Assembly: GCF_020921035.1 (NCBI RefSeq)
Contig: NC_063158.1
Location: 14,118,001-14,182,000, forward strand
Reading direction: 5' to 3'
DNA length: 64,000 nt
DNA from: Rhodamnia argentea
Lineage: Eukaryota > Streptophyta > Magnoliopsida > Myrtales > Myrtaceae
The first letter of the stretch is position 1, and each line of letters opens with the position of its first letter. Made by a program: the position numbers and the translations under genes. Of this stretch, positions 24,211-35,699 are shown in pieces. A model generated the notes under the pieces. It was not told the DNA's origin, made no database searches, and saw only the letters and a list, made by a program, of their open reading frames with translations.

Positions 24211-27200
24211 TCAGCGGTGAGTTCACTTTTTTCTTTTCTCCTTATAGGTTGATAACTGTATTTGTAGTTGTATATCATTTTGTTACAAACCCCACCCCTC
24301 TCCCCTTTTTTCAGCAAATTTTGCAGGTTGAATGTAACATTCTTTTATTGAAACAGTTTAGTTTCTCAAAGAAAATGGTCTAAATTAATCGGAGGCCATG
24401 ACTTGGCTAATGATTTTGCTCCTTTCCCTAATGTTCGTCTTATGAGTGCCGATTGATCTGACAAGCGGTCTAGAAAGCATCAGATGACAAGAGACTCAGC
24501 ATAATGTCGCGAGGTGTCCTCTGCCAATGCGACCTCGACCTTGTTTTTTCTAAGTGAATTTGTAGGACACTGTCCCGATTCTATTCGGCATACGCTCAGT
24601 TATCACAAGACTTCTCCTGGTTATCAAAAGACATCTCTGAACTTTTTGTTGCACATAATCATTCAATGAGTGGCGAGACAGACATGTCTATGTTAAATTT
24701 TCCTCTCCTTTTAAGGGAAATAGATATGTATATCCACAATCGAGCAAGTACAATTGAGGTGCGAATGTATGTATGCTTCCGGTCCTATGAAGAGCCAAGA
24801 TTGTACCGAAAGAGACAGAGGCCGAAGAGGCCCGAGGATAGCAAGTTCGATAAGCTCTTGTGACGACGGCAATGCCGAGCAGGAGAGTGAAATTTCCAAG
24901 GTGCAAACAATAATGTTCCATACAATTACGATTGTTTTTTATACGAGGACAACAGGTCCCAACATCGCATAAGAATATTACAACGTGTTATGCTGTTTTT
25001 GTGATTAGTCACTTTGAAGTGCAGGCTGGAGAACTGTCAATTTTGCATTCCCTCAATGTGGCGTGATTTTTGTCCTTTTCTCGTTTCGATTTTTTTGTCT
25101 TATTTTTTTCGGTTTTACCTCACGAGGTAAAAACACAAATTTACCCGAATAATCTATGAATAAGACATGCAAACAATTTTTATTACTTGTGGCAGTCACA
25201 GATATGAATCCTCTGCATTCATGCGTGATGACATCTGGCTTGCAACTAATTAGCAACAAATGCTTTACCAATGGGAGAAAGAAAAAGAAGAGGAAAAGTC
25301 AAATAAAGGTGGAAACTAACACAGTTGATGACTGCTAATGTACTGCTAAGTTGGCTAGAATTTTGCATGGTTTACCGTGCGCTTCTTTGACTAGAGTTTA
25401 CATTTTCGCGAATGTACTGTGCACGATTTCTTTTTATTATTTCTCCGATTACTTGATTTTATACTCTTTTTTTCGAATATTAAAGACTTAATCGATCAAG
25501 ATAAAAAGTCAAAAACTGATTCTTGCAGACAGATATATCGCCTATGCACATAGATTGCATTTGGCAACACTTTGCCAAACCCCTTTAGGGCTCTAGGCCT
25601 TGAGCCCAAGGCATGTTTGGAGGAATTTTGGACCTTGAGCATTTTGCAATGCTAATTATTTTATCCTACTTTTCGCCTTGCTAGACTTTCATAATTCCGA
25701 AAATGCCCTCACCTTGCCAGCGAAGGTTTGAGATTTTTTTCTTTAAAAAAAAAAAAAAACTAGCAAACGACAGCATTTAAATCAAAGTTGCTCACAATAT
25801 ATTTTTACATTATACTTTACCAAACACTACTTAACTTTAGGGAAAAAAAAACTACTCTATTAAAGAGCTTTCCATTTCCCAAATCTTTTCCTAAAAACCT
25901 TACCAAAATACGGCCATAATTGACTTTTGGCAACCTTCCTCGAATTCCCACCGGACGGAGAAAAATGGTGAAAGAGCCCTCCCATCCTACGCTCCCCCAA
26001 AACTATTTATGTTGATGTGACTCACTTTTAAAAAATAAATGAAAGTGATTAACCATTTTTTTCAATTAATTATATAATAATTTTTTAGTAACTATTATGC
26101 TAATAATATTTTTTGAGCCATAAAAAATAAATAATAATTACTTCAAAATTATTGTGAACCTCCTATTTAAAAATTTATAGCTCACAACATATCATTATTT
26201 TCACGGTTATTCAAAAACTATTATGCTAGCAAATTTTTTTTTTTTTATGTTAGATTTTGACCATTCTTACGGACATAAGTATCCTATGACTCCGTGGAGT
26301 CAATCCCCTACAATACACACGTACTGAATCCGAAAAAAGAAATAAAAAATTTTCCATTTAGCAAATAATAAAAATAACAAAAATAACAATAATGCCTATT
26401 ATTAAGAAAAGGGTCCATTTCATTCCTACCGTTCGCGACATACCGTCGAAAAAGTCAGCATCATCCTCTACTGCAGGACGGCGACCTCTAAATATCTGTG
26501 GACCAAAACGACACACAGAAGGATGCTTGAACTTAAAAATAAAAATAAAAAATCGTCTTCCCTTACAACATTTTGAAATAAAATAAAATAAAAATATTGT
26601 CGTCGGCAATGGCACGGCGCTAGCACGGCCCGGCACGAGAACAAGTACGTTGCTTCCCGGCACAATCCGTTTCTTATGTGCACATCCAAATACAAAAATG
26701 CATCCGTCCCAAGCCTAAGAAGAGTTTATCGTTTTGTTCCCGGTTTGGAATATTTTTATGGTGAGCATCTTCAAGGATGAATGATCAATTTAATAAGATT
26801 CCAAACAGCATAAAAAAAGAATATTTCAAACGTTCATCTTTGAGAGATTAAACAAGTATGCATGTGCCTCTGTAATATTGATGCATTACCAAGAAGATTT
26901 AATGAATGGTAGAGATCTAATTAATTAATTCCGAGGGGCTATGTTATAAGGAAGGGCACCAGCAGTTCTAGCCCCCCCCAAAAAAAAAAAAACAAAAAAG
27001 GAAGGGTACTAGTAGTCAGGGAAATATGGACACCCTCCGAGGCCCTCCGTGTTGTGTCGGACTAGTGTCAGACACCAACACGCATCTAACACTCTCCGAC
27101 ACGTGACTAACACATGATCAATAGGTGTCGGACATCCCACACATACGTGGTCAACGCTCCGAACACGCTAGCGACACACGAGTCCAATATGCCAACTTGC

Positions 27201-27637
27201 CATTCCAACTCACACGAGATCAATTTTAAATTTTGTTAATAAATTAGAGGTTAAAATGTAAATCAATCAAAAATGTGTATACTTACATCATATACTTAAC
27301 TACCCCAAAATTAGTATACTCAGTCAGCAAAAAAAAAAAAAAAAGTTAATCATGAATCCCTAACAGAAAAAAAGAAAAAGAAAATCACTCATGATGTTTT
27401 TAGGTTCGCTTTTTTTGCACTCCCACCACAACTAAAACACTCCCAATTAGAGTATTTTTGACAATATCAACCCTTGTGGGTTACATCTTCTTTCAAGCAT
27501 CTTTTTGTTTGGATATGGTTTCACCGTTTAGTTTTCTTTTACTTCTCTTCGCCCCTCTTAATCCGATCATGGTTAAAGCCTTAGTAGTTACGTAGAAAAA
27601 AAAAACATTTTCCTTTGTGATCTGCCTTTATCACTTG
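24211..27637. other. CCC1 3' flank and gene-poor AT-rich DNA
   Basis: 24211-24600 probably includes the CCC1 3' UTR. No gene is recognised beyond it. 25550-25930 has repeat-like text with similar phrases at its two ends (ttggcaacactttgccaaa and cttttggcaacc). 26060-26250 is very AT-rich with a repeated aactattatgct. Near 26950-27030 two versions of ggaagggcaccagcagt flank an A-rich run. 27010-27200 holds degenerate repeats of gtgtcggac and acacgtg-type motifs; similar motifs recur near 29740-29790 and 37290-37385. Confidence 0.4.
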
Positions 27638-28115
27638 TCATCCAAGCCGTATCGGATTCATTGATTTTGAATCTACAATTGACGTAAAGGCTATTGCATT
27701 AAACTTCTTAACGGCAATCAGAGCACGTAGATTCAAATAATTGACAGACAATGGAGCCTCCTCATCGCATATGGGCTTGGACATGAGGGATGAACTCGTA
27801 ATCACCTCTGCAGCCCTTTCAATCGCTTGAGATGGCGGCTCGGCGTCCAAGATTGGGACAAAAGAGAAATCGCACGAATGAGGTAGGTGATGGTGAATCA
27901 GCCATAATAGTAATGATAAGGACCAAAAAGACAAAGATGGAGAAATAGACATTCCCGATGAGATTGATGAGGATTTGGGCGAGCGGTCTAGCTCCCGAAT
28001 TTAAATCTTCAATGGAGTTTATCTTGTCTTTGCGATCGATCAATCGAAGTGTTTGATGTAAAATGGGAAAATGAATAACGAAGAGCAAAAGCGATGGAAT
28101 GAGGGTGAAGAGCAA
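27638..28115 (-). pseudogene. Possible small membrane protein gene, frame-shifted; unrecognised
   Basis: Two overlapping minus-strand frames look like one former coding sequence. The first starts at 28115 with two hydrophobic stretches (LIPSLLLFVIHFPILH and YFSIFVFLVLIITIM) separated by a polar loop, and ends after SPTSFVRFLF. The second overlaps it one base out of register and gives DFSFVPILDAEPPSQAIERA, then a polar tail with VNYLNLRALIAVKKFNAIAF. Joined, they would give about 160 residues. I do not recognise the family. It could equally be chance open reading in AT-rich DNA, or a gene with an unrecognised intron. Confidence 0.25.
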
Positions 28116-28562
28116 AGAGATATGAGAAGGTTTTTTTCACTTACAATAGTTTTGAATTGAAGAAGTAGATACGAAGAGGGTATCCGCAAATTTAGGCTTC
28201 AATTACGTCAATTGCCTGTGTCGTTGATGGATGCTTCCTTTTGTGCAGGTGAGATACATCCCTTTTTTTTTTTGGGGGGGGGTCGAATCCGGTGAGGAAT
28301 GTCAAAAACTTATTTATTATTGACATGAGATGGGAGTTTTAGAAAGAGAGATCAAATAAATAAATGATATGAAGGAAAGTGGCACAAAAAAGAGAAAGAA
28401 AAAAAAAAACAAATGAAGAATGCTTAGAAAAGGTGGGACCTGCAAAGGTTAATATTATCAAAACAATATGCTATGGAGTGTTTTAACCATAGTGGGAGTG
28501 GAAAAAGCGCTACTCTATTTTTATACATACATGATAATTTATCATGTAAATACAATAATACA

Positions 28563-29684
28563 GGAAAAATTATCAAAAAAGTCTTAAATTTATTGCACTT
28601 TTGCCAATTCAATCATAAACCTTTTAATTTCGCTAATTCAGTCCTAAATCTTTTGTATTTGTGCCAATTCAGTTATAAATCTTTTTTTTTGTGCCAATTC
28701 AATCCTAAACTTTTTGCATTTGCACCAGTTCAGTACATCCGATCAATTTTGACCATTTGGCGCTAAAGTAGACGCTGGTCGGTCTTGACCGGGCAATTTT
28801 AGATACATTTTAATATTTTTCAATTTTTTTTTATTGGTTCATCTTTTTCCTCCGGCCTTCTCGTCTTCTCTCACACCTGGGGATTCTCTTTTGGTCCTGG
28901 GTCTGTTAGCTTTGGCTTTCTATGACTATCTTTCTGGATGCTTATTAGATTAAGGTGGCCTTGAATTTATGTTGGAGAAAGATCAAAAACGAAGTATCGG
29001 GCTTGGTGGAGGGGGCGCTGGCCCTCGCTCCAGTCGACACAAGTCGCTGAGGGACCAGGATTGGCATGGGACTCGCATGGCGGCCACGGTCACTTGCTCG
29101 CCGGTACGCGGTGCGAATCTACTCGGCTATGCTTACGGAATGGCTGTTGGGGCGAGCACAATGGATCGGGACTTTTCGGCGATAGTGAAATTGGGGGCTG
29201 TGATCTCTGTTGCAGGTATTTCTCTGTGTAAAGGCAGGAGGAGCCTGTCCATAAACAAGCAGTATCCTCTGGTCTATCTTGGGACCAATTTGAGCGGTCC
29301 TAATTCCCGCACCGTCGCTGGCAACGGGACCAGCCCTCGCGTGCAAAAGGGGTCAGGTGGTGAAGCACGCGGAAGGAAAAAGATGAACGAAAAGAAAAAT
29401 AAATAATAAATACTTGGGAAATATTAAAATATTATTTAAAAATTGCTCCGTCAGTGCCGGCCTTGTCCACGTCGGTGTCGACCAGTCAAAGTTGATTAGA
29501 TGTATTGAACTGGCGCAAGTGTAAAAGGTTTAGGATTAAATTGGGGCAAGAAAAAAAGGAGATTTAGGACAGAATTGACACAAATACAAAATGTTTAGGA
29601 CTGAATTGGAAAAATTAAATATTTTAGAATTGAATTGGCAAAAGTGCAATAGGTTTATGACTTTTTTTTTTTACAATTTTCCCC
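28563..29684. mobile_element. Long-TIR (Mutator-like/foldback) element, possible Pack-MULE
   Basis: Terminal inverted repeats of about 230-260 bp: the left arm starts ggaaaaattatcaaaaaagt and the right arm, read backwards, ggggaaaattgtaaaaaaaa. Both arms are made of subrepeats of about 35 bp of the form cctaaaccttttgcatttg plus gccaattcag. The 9-mer aataataca abuts the left end (28554-28562) and recurs 4 bp past the right end (29689-29697), suggesting a 9-bp target duplication as in Mutator elements, with an imprecise edge. The middle, 28960-29400, is clearly GC-richer than the arms and holds a 145-codon frame (28969-29406). This could be a captured gene fragment; no family was recognised. 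A typical Pack-MULE has just this layout. Confidence 0.65.
28969..29406 (+). CDS. Open frame inside the long-TIR element; possible captured fragment
   Basis: 145 codons within a GC-richer core between AT-rich inverted repeats. The translation has Gly/Arg-rich ends and a more gene-like middle (RGANLLGYAYGMAVGAS, DFSAIVKLGAVISVAG). Near 29215 a ctctgttgcag followed by g resembles a retained splice acceptor, so the frame may cross a former exon boundary. I do not recognise the protein and expression is doubtful. Confidence 0.2.
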   Translation: MLEKDQKRSIGLGGGGAGPRSSRHKSLRDQDWHGTRMAATVTCSPVRGANLLGYAYGMAVGASTMDRDFSAIVKLGAVISVAGISLCKGRRSLSINKQYPLVYLGTNLSGPNSRTVAGNGTSPRVQKGSGGEARGRKKMNEKKNK

Positions 29685-30501
29685 AAATAATAATACATTG
29701 AATATACAACTTGTTGAAATTCTCTATTTAAAAAAAAAAAAAATGACGTGTCGGCATATCGTATCGTATCGTATCACATGTCGGTATCGATATGGATGCT
29801 AATTACTTAGTTGCATGTCAGGAAATCAAAACCACTTTTAACTCAATAACCACTGACATACCTTTATTTTTGCCGGTACCATCCGCGTAACCTCTAAACA
29901 GGATCTCACGTTGAAAAGACAAGTCATCTCCTCCTTATGATCTCTTGTCAACATGTTACTTAGAATATGGGTGGGTGGTTCGGTTTTCTTGTTGGTTTCG
30001 AGCGACATGGGTGGATGTGAGAAATTTAGGATTTAGGGATGTGCATCCTTTTTCGTTTTGGTTTTTTTATTTATTTAAGGAATGACATTTTTCATAAATA
30101 GCAATACAAGGACGATTGATGTTAAAAGTACGAAATGATCTCCAAATGTAGAACTCGTGTGTATTTGTTATTTTTAAAAGTACAGGTATTAAAGTGCTTA
30201 TTGGGTGAGATGTGAGTTATGTATTTGTTATTTTCCTATAAAATTTACATGAGATGCTAGTCAAAGATCAATTCAAAAAAGAATGAAGTATGAGGAATTT
30301 AAGCAGGGACAAAATGTTACGTTAGTATGCCATTAGATTATGAAAATCGTGCACATATGTCATACACAAACTTAAGTGGAGCAACTACATAAGTACAGCC
30401 ACAATCAATTGCGAAGAAAATGGCATGATAGAGATTAATTGTTTCCCTTAGTCTGTTAACTGTCATGATTTTGTAGTTCATGTTTTCTGCCATTTCTACA
30501 G

Positions 30502-31260
30502 TTGAGAATAGAACGATGACAAAAAAATAAAAATAAAAAATGTAATATCCTGTCACATTCTCAATTTTTTTTTTTTTTTGGCTAGATGTGTTAGGATATA
30601 CTGTGAGACGGCGTCCGAGGGGCGTTCATGGTGAATTTTTCAGGTCTTGCCGGTCTGAGGGCGGCAAGTTAGATGGTGGTATTGATTCTTGAAACGGCTC
30701 GCAAAAAGTCGAGAATCAAAGAGGAAACAACAAGCGGTTAGCTTGCGAAATAGTAACTCAGCGATGCGGCCTATTTGGCTGGCATCGTAGCATCAAACGG
30801 CTTATGTGGCTGGCGTCGTAGCATCAAACGGCCTATGTGGTTGGCGTCGTAGCATCAAACGGTCTATATAGCTGGCTTAGGAGAATAGTTACTTAGCGAT
30901 GCGGCCTGTGCGGTTAACATCGAAAGAAAACCCCCCTCCATGAAAAAAGCTTGACTTGGTAACGTGTCACTGTTATCGTAACACAACCACCATAGTGCTT
31001 ACTCGGACGGGAATGAAGTATTGGTAAGCACTGTCAACCAACGGGATGAACTTATTTTGTTGCGAGGTGCATAGGGTGCACTAGGGTTGCCTCAGGAAAG
31101 GAGGCTCCAATACCAAGTTGAGAATAGAGCGATGACAAAAAAAATGCAATATTATCTACATACAGAAATGAAGGTTACGTAAGACTATATGAAGTAATAG
31201 ATCAATCAGAATCAAACAAGGGAAATATACAAAATCACATAATATCCTAATATATCAACG
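30502..31260 (-). mobile_element. Degenerate small LTR element related to the 55-61 kb array
   Basis: Direct repeats beginning gttgagaatagaacgatgac (30501) and gttgagaatagagcgatgac (31117) are the outer LTR parts; the left LTR has an internal loss. On the minus strand the right LTR ends in CA and is followed by ACTTGGTATTGGAGCC, a mutated primer-binding site of the initiator tRNA-Met type (TGGTATCAGAGC). The internal domain shares phrases with the array: ttcttgaaacg, aaaagtcgaga, cggcctatttggctggcat, aggaaaggaggct. There is no coding capacity. It is a diverged single copy of the same TRIM-like family. Confidence 0.6.
30764..30885. repeat. Minisatellite of about 36 bp inside the small LTR element
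   Basis: Just over three units of the form cggcctatgtggctggcgtc followed by gtagcatcaaa. In the 55-61 kb array the matching place holds one such unit (gcggccgatatggctggcat near 55376), so the expansion is local to this copy. Confidence 0.8.
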
Positions 31261-31389
31261 TCTACCTTTAAATGACTATATCGACCTTTATCCTAGAAAT
31301 GTGTGTAATATTATACATTGAGTAGATCTAGAATCTGTTATATACAAATTCAAGAGTAAAGTTCTCGTTCATTGCCCTATCTTTTTGGT

Positions 31390-31555
31390 CTAATTGCCAA
31401 AAAAGCCCTCAAACCAGCGGTGAAGCACGACTATTCTCGGGGGCAAGCGTAGGACCCCACCACCACAGTGTCCGGGTAAGACACCGGCACCACGAAGTTT
31501 TGAACCTAGGATCTCTCGTGAAAGGAACTAAGCGCAAACCAGCGCGGCCACCAGT
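31390..31555 (-). repeat. Possible tRNA-derived SINE remnant
   Basis: Read on the minus strand, TGGCCGCGCTGG (from about 31551) resembles a Pol III A box and GGTTCAAAACT (about 31500) a B box, at roughly tRNA-like spacing. No clear poly(A) tail or target duplication was found, so this may be a worn copy or chance. Confidence 0.3.
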
Positions 31556-31559
31556 CGGT

Positions 31560-32290
31560 GGGTCCCTCAACTTTAGTATTTATCTCAATTATATCCAAAA
31601 AAAATTTGTCTCATAAAAAATCCACAACTTTAGTCTCTGTCCCAATTATATCTAATTTTTTTTGTCTCATAAAAAACTCTCATCTTTTATGTTTGTTTCA
31701 ATTCTACCAGTCTAGTACCCAACTTTTACTTTGTCCTAATTTTATCACCGTCGGCTTTGCATCCATAACCACTATTAGTTAATCCTACGTGGTCGAACTT
31801 TTTTGCCAAACTTATCGGTAAATCTTCAAAATTTAAAAACAGTAGGTTTTTGGGATGATGAGATTTAAGATCATTCATATAAATAATTAGATCTCCACAT
31901 CTAGTCGTTTTTTGGGCTGTTGAGTGCCAAGAAGAATCTGAAACGCACCTCTTCAATGGCTCTGTATCTTTCGACAATGAGTAGGGGAAGCGGATAATAT
32001 AAGAGAAGTTGTGGGGTTTTTTCATGTTAACTTTGCTGAAGTAAAACTGATGTGCAATTTATTAATGAAGTGAAAATGCCACGTAGGATTAACTAATGGT
32101 GATTTTCAACGGAAGGCTAAATGTGGTAGAATTAGAAAAAAAGTAAAAGTTGTGTTTTTTTTTATGAGATATAAATTTTTTGGATATAATTGGGACAAAA
32201 TGTTAAAGTTGGGGTTTTTTGGATATAGACCGGTAGAATTTGGACAAAAGTTAAAGTTGAATTTTTTTTTTTTTTGTTGGTGTTAGGCCG
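31560..32290. mobile_element. Foldback element with inverted repeats of about 200 bp
   Basis: The left arm (31560-31800) and the right arm (32080-32290) are inverted copies. Shared phrases, right arm read backwards, include cccaattatatccaaaaaa, tctcataaaaaa, aattctacca and attagttaatcctacgtgg. Arms contain repeated subunits of about 60 bp. The centre (31800-32080) is non-coding. No target duplication could be fixed. Confidence 0.6.
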
Positions 32291-32292
32291 GT

Positions 32293-35075
32293 AGATGATT
32301 GAGCAAATCATACATTGTTCATCGCAACTATTCAAGAACATCAACTTTCTCTTCTTCATGAGACTTTCTTCTTCTCTTTTGACGCACAAGTTTCATAGCA
32401 TATTCAAGGTGAAATTCCAAGACACAAATTGAGTAGTTGCTGAATTCATTTCTCTGTGACTTTGGTGTATAAAGCAGTGGTGTATTTGGACCCGACGGCA
32501 ACAATTGAGAGGGAAAATAATACCTTAAGGATAGTGATCATCATCATGTATCAAAGTATCAAAGAACTATAAACTACTGCTCTATCCTTATCGGTGAACG
32601 AATTTTTCCAATCATCTTAAGATATTATTTTCATCGAGATTGAAACGGTGGCTGCATCAAGTGCTTGTAATCTTGATAGGCAAGTATTAATAATGCTTGA
32701 GTCATCTTTCGTATGGCTCTACAGATTATCTCCTTGGTTACAGTACTTTGAAATTTACGAATAAAGTGGTACGATAACATGTCATAATCTGGATAAAAAG
32801 GAATGTGAACTATTGTTCTATCTTCGTCAGCGAAAAAAATTCCTGTGGAGAGAGAGATCGTGCATGCCACGTGGATGCCAAAGAGCATTGCGTTGATATC
32901 CATTTCATTTAATGTCATTCGGTTTTTTTTTTTTTTTTACCGAAGAATTACATTGAACGAAATTCGGAAAGTTCAAAAAGATTGAAAAAAAAAAAAAGTA
33001 ATTTAAGGACCATATTAAATATCGAGCAGCTAGCCATGACATTACCCCTTAAATTATATTACGCGGGTGTCTCGTTGGACTTCATTTTTATAAAAAGCCA
33101 AGTCAAATTAAATTATTTGAAAAACATTAAAACACGTGATTCTCTTTTGAGCTAAGTCCTTGAAGACACTCAAAATGAACCTTTGTGTAAATTTTTGAAG
33201 ATGATAGTTTGTAAAGTTATGATACTAAGTACATCATGCGATTTGATGGTTATTGTGCTATGTAAATGAACGGCATCAGGTACCCAGTAGTTTCATTTTC
33301 CCTCGACTTACTCATCCATGTTTTTCTGTAAATTGGAAGGACATTGTTCGATCGGACCGTAAAGTTCTTGAGGACAAAAAAGACCATTTTAGATAGAGAA
33401 ACTTCATACAAATATGTCACTATTCTCGTGGATATTATAAGAAGAGAATTAAGATTCAGAACGATCCAATTATCGAACTTTCGCATTTGATGGCCCAAAC
33501 TTTCGCATTCGATGGCATGAGAACTTGAACTGATGTCACGCGTCTAGTTTTCACACAAACTGGCTCGGCAATCACCAATCTAGCCAATGTGTCAAGGAAC
33601 TCCAAAATTCTAGGGCCACATACTCGTTGCTTTCCACCCCCCCAAAAAAATAATCGTTTCGATTTGTCTGAATCTTCTCAGTCCATGCATGCGGATTCAA
33701 ACCGAAAATTAGAGTTTGTGTGCAAGCAATGCCCCTAGCATAAAAAATACCCAGTGACCCATCTCGAATTATTATTCATTTGAACGGATGAGATTTGCCC
33801 TCTTTCGATCTAATGACCATCACCGCTTTGATTATAATAATAAATTCCCCATGACCCATCTCGAATTATTATTATATTCATATTTGTTAGTGAAGAAATT
33901 TATTTGCATGAGCAATGTCTATCTTGAAAAGAGTCAACGCCGCCCAAAAGTTTTGATTTTTCAACTGAAAAATGGAGTAGTGATGAATCATCTTGGTTTC
34001 GAGCCTATCGTTATTCTATCATGGGTCCATGCCCTACGGAGCAGCATTCTGCAGCTCATTGCAGTCAAAGTCAACGCCCAGAAATTCAAATCGCCAGGTT
34101 GTCGTGGTACCGGCTCCCCCTAAAATCTCATTCGTGGAAAAGGGGACGAAAATTTTAAGAAAAAGATAATTAAAAACAAAAGGAAATCAATGATGCTGAC
34201 GTCAATTATACATCACATATCTTGTAATGAAAACAATAACAATCTAGTATTTTTTTTTTTTTTGGGGTGTGCGCGACATGCAAGGAGGGAAACAAGCGAG
34301 CCGCCGATGAGATGCCGGCACAGCTAAGCTCAAGGGTGGCGATTAGATGAAAGCGTAGTACTTATTAGCAGATAAAGTCATAAGATTGATCGACCTCGAG
34401 AAGTCAAGAGCCAGCGGCCAATCCATCCATACTTTGCCTTCAAGACTCGGAGGCTCCTTTCTTGACCATCAATTGTCTATTTGACGCACAAAGACTACAA
34501 TTGTCATATTATTTCGAGAGTACTCGAAGATATGTGGTGACAAATCGGTGTGGATCATGTACATATTAAGCTTTTTTCGCCGCCTTTATTAGAGGGATGG
34601 TGTATTTGATTAAATAATTAAACAAGATCATTAAACACGAATTAAAGTACCTAATTTAAATGTCGCCGTTTGGGTCCAAGTTGCAGAAATAATAGAAGTG
34701 TTCGAGTTGACTTTTTCCATTGTGGATGTCTCGGTGGGTTCCCCAAGGAATATGCGTGAATGGACCGGCGTCGTGTGTGGGAATGAATTATTTCGGAGGC
34801 GAAGATTCCTCGGATAAGGAAAGAAAAACATAAAATTTGTATTTTGCTTTTCAAAGAAGCAAATAGAGAAGGGAAAATTATATTTCAAATTAGGGAAGAC
34901 ACCATCAGCATGTGATGTGTGGACCCTTAAACTTGATGTAGTGGTCTGTAGACTCTCTACTTTACTACCTAATAGTGAATTTAGCCCACATATTTGTGCC
35001 GTAATAGGGACATTATTAGAGAAGACAATTTCTTAGTAAACAAGCAAACGATTTTAAACATGAACACGAAATTGA
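32293..35075. other. Gene-poor AT-rich DNA with small direct repeats
   Basis: No gene is supported. A 95-codon minus-strand frame (32631-32918) lacks family resemblance. The 22-mer tgacccatctcgaattatta and tt occurs at about 33754 and 33851. tttcgcatttgatggc and tttcgcattcgatggc lie in tandem near 33480-33520. A T run at 34250-34265 precedes GC-richer unassigned DNA. Confidence 0.35.
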
Positions 35076-35088
35076 TCTGTCTTACTAT

Positions 35089-35255
35089 TTTTTTTTTATA
35101 TAACGGGGTTTCGGGGACTCTTTGAGTACCTGGCTAATCTTCATCGGAAGTGGTAGTTCATGCATCCCGCGCACTACGAGGCCTCAAGAGAATGTGTAGG
35201 CGTGATGATTCGAACTTGGACTTTGAGCGAGGAGGACAAACACGCTTATCACTTG
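35089..35255 (-). mobile_element. SINE with 13-bp target-site duplication
   Basis: The 13-mer tctgtcttactat occurs exactly at 35076-35088 and 35256-35268, directly flanking this 167-bp segment. On the minus strand the element starts CAAGTGATAAGCGTGTTTG, has AGTTCGAATCATC (a Pol III B-box-like motif) about 40 bases in, and ends with ATATAAAAAAAAAA directly against the duplication. A short length, an internal Pol III motif, a 3' A tail and a long target duplication are the marks of a SINE. Family not identified. Confidence 0.8.
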
Positions 35256-35544
35256 TCTGTCTTACTATGTTTATATGAATAGTTGTCTAGCAATGCCATT
35301 CTAATGGGTTGCACCGGTCAATTATAAGCTTTATGGAGCTATTTCAAAGATAACCTGTTCATAAACTTGTTTAAGCAAGTTGAAACTATTTTAAACGATC
35401 TCAAAGTTATATCTTTTTTTTTGCATCGAATCAAGCCATGCACTGTTTTGGAATAAAGTAAATGCTATATTATGTAAAGTACGCTTAACGTTGCATAAAT
35501 AATATGAGTGTTTGGAGTTACTTTTGCAATATCCAAGTAAACTA

Positions 35545-35698
35545 TTTTTCATACTGGCTATGGACCTAATAAGAAAAAAAATTTCAATTGAGGAATCCTA
35601 TTAGGTCCATGGCCAGTATGAAAAACACATAGATTTGTCGAAAAACGAATATGTAGATCTCAATTAAGGATTCTTATTAGGTCCATAGCTAGTATGAC
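35545..35698. repeat. Short hairpin plus third repeat copy
   Basis: tttttcatactggctatgga running to 35573 pairs with its near-perfect inverted copy at 35597-35625 (ggtccatggccagtatgaaa), forming a stem of about 29 bp with a loop of about 23 bases. A third copy, in the same orientation as the right arm, lies at about 35661-35698 (ttattaggtccatagctagt). No gene overlaps it. Confidence 0.75.
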
Positions 35699-35699
35699 A

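Noticed and set aside
27010..27200. Cluster of gtgtcggac-like motifs as a possible regulatory array
   Set aside because: Spacing is irregular and similar text appears at 29740 and 37290, which fits a worn dispersed repeat better than a regulatory site.
32631..32918. 95-codon minus-strand frame
   Set aside because: Composition is acceptable but no family was recognised, and nearby similar phrases (32565 and 32800) suggest repeat DNA.
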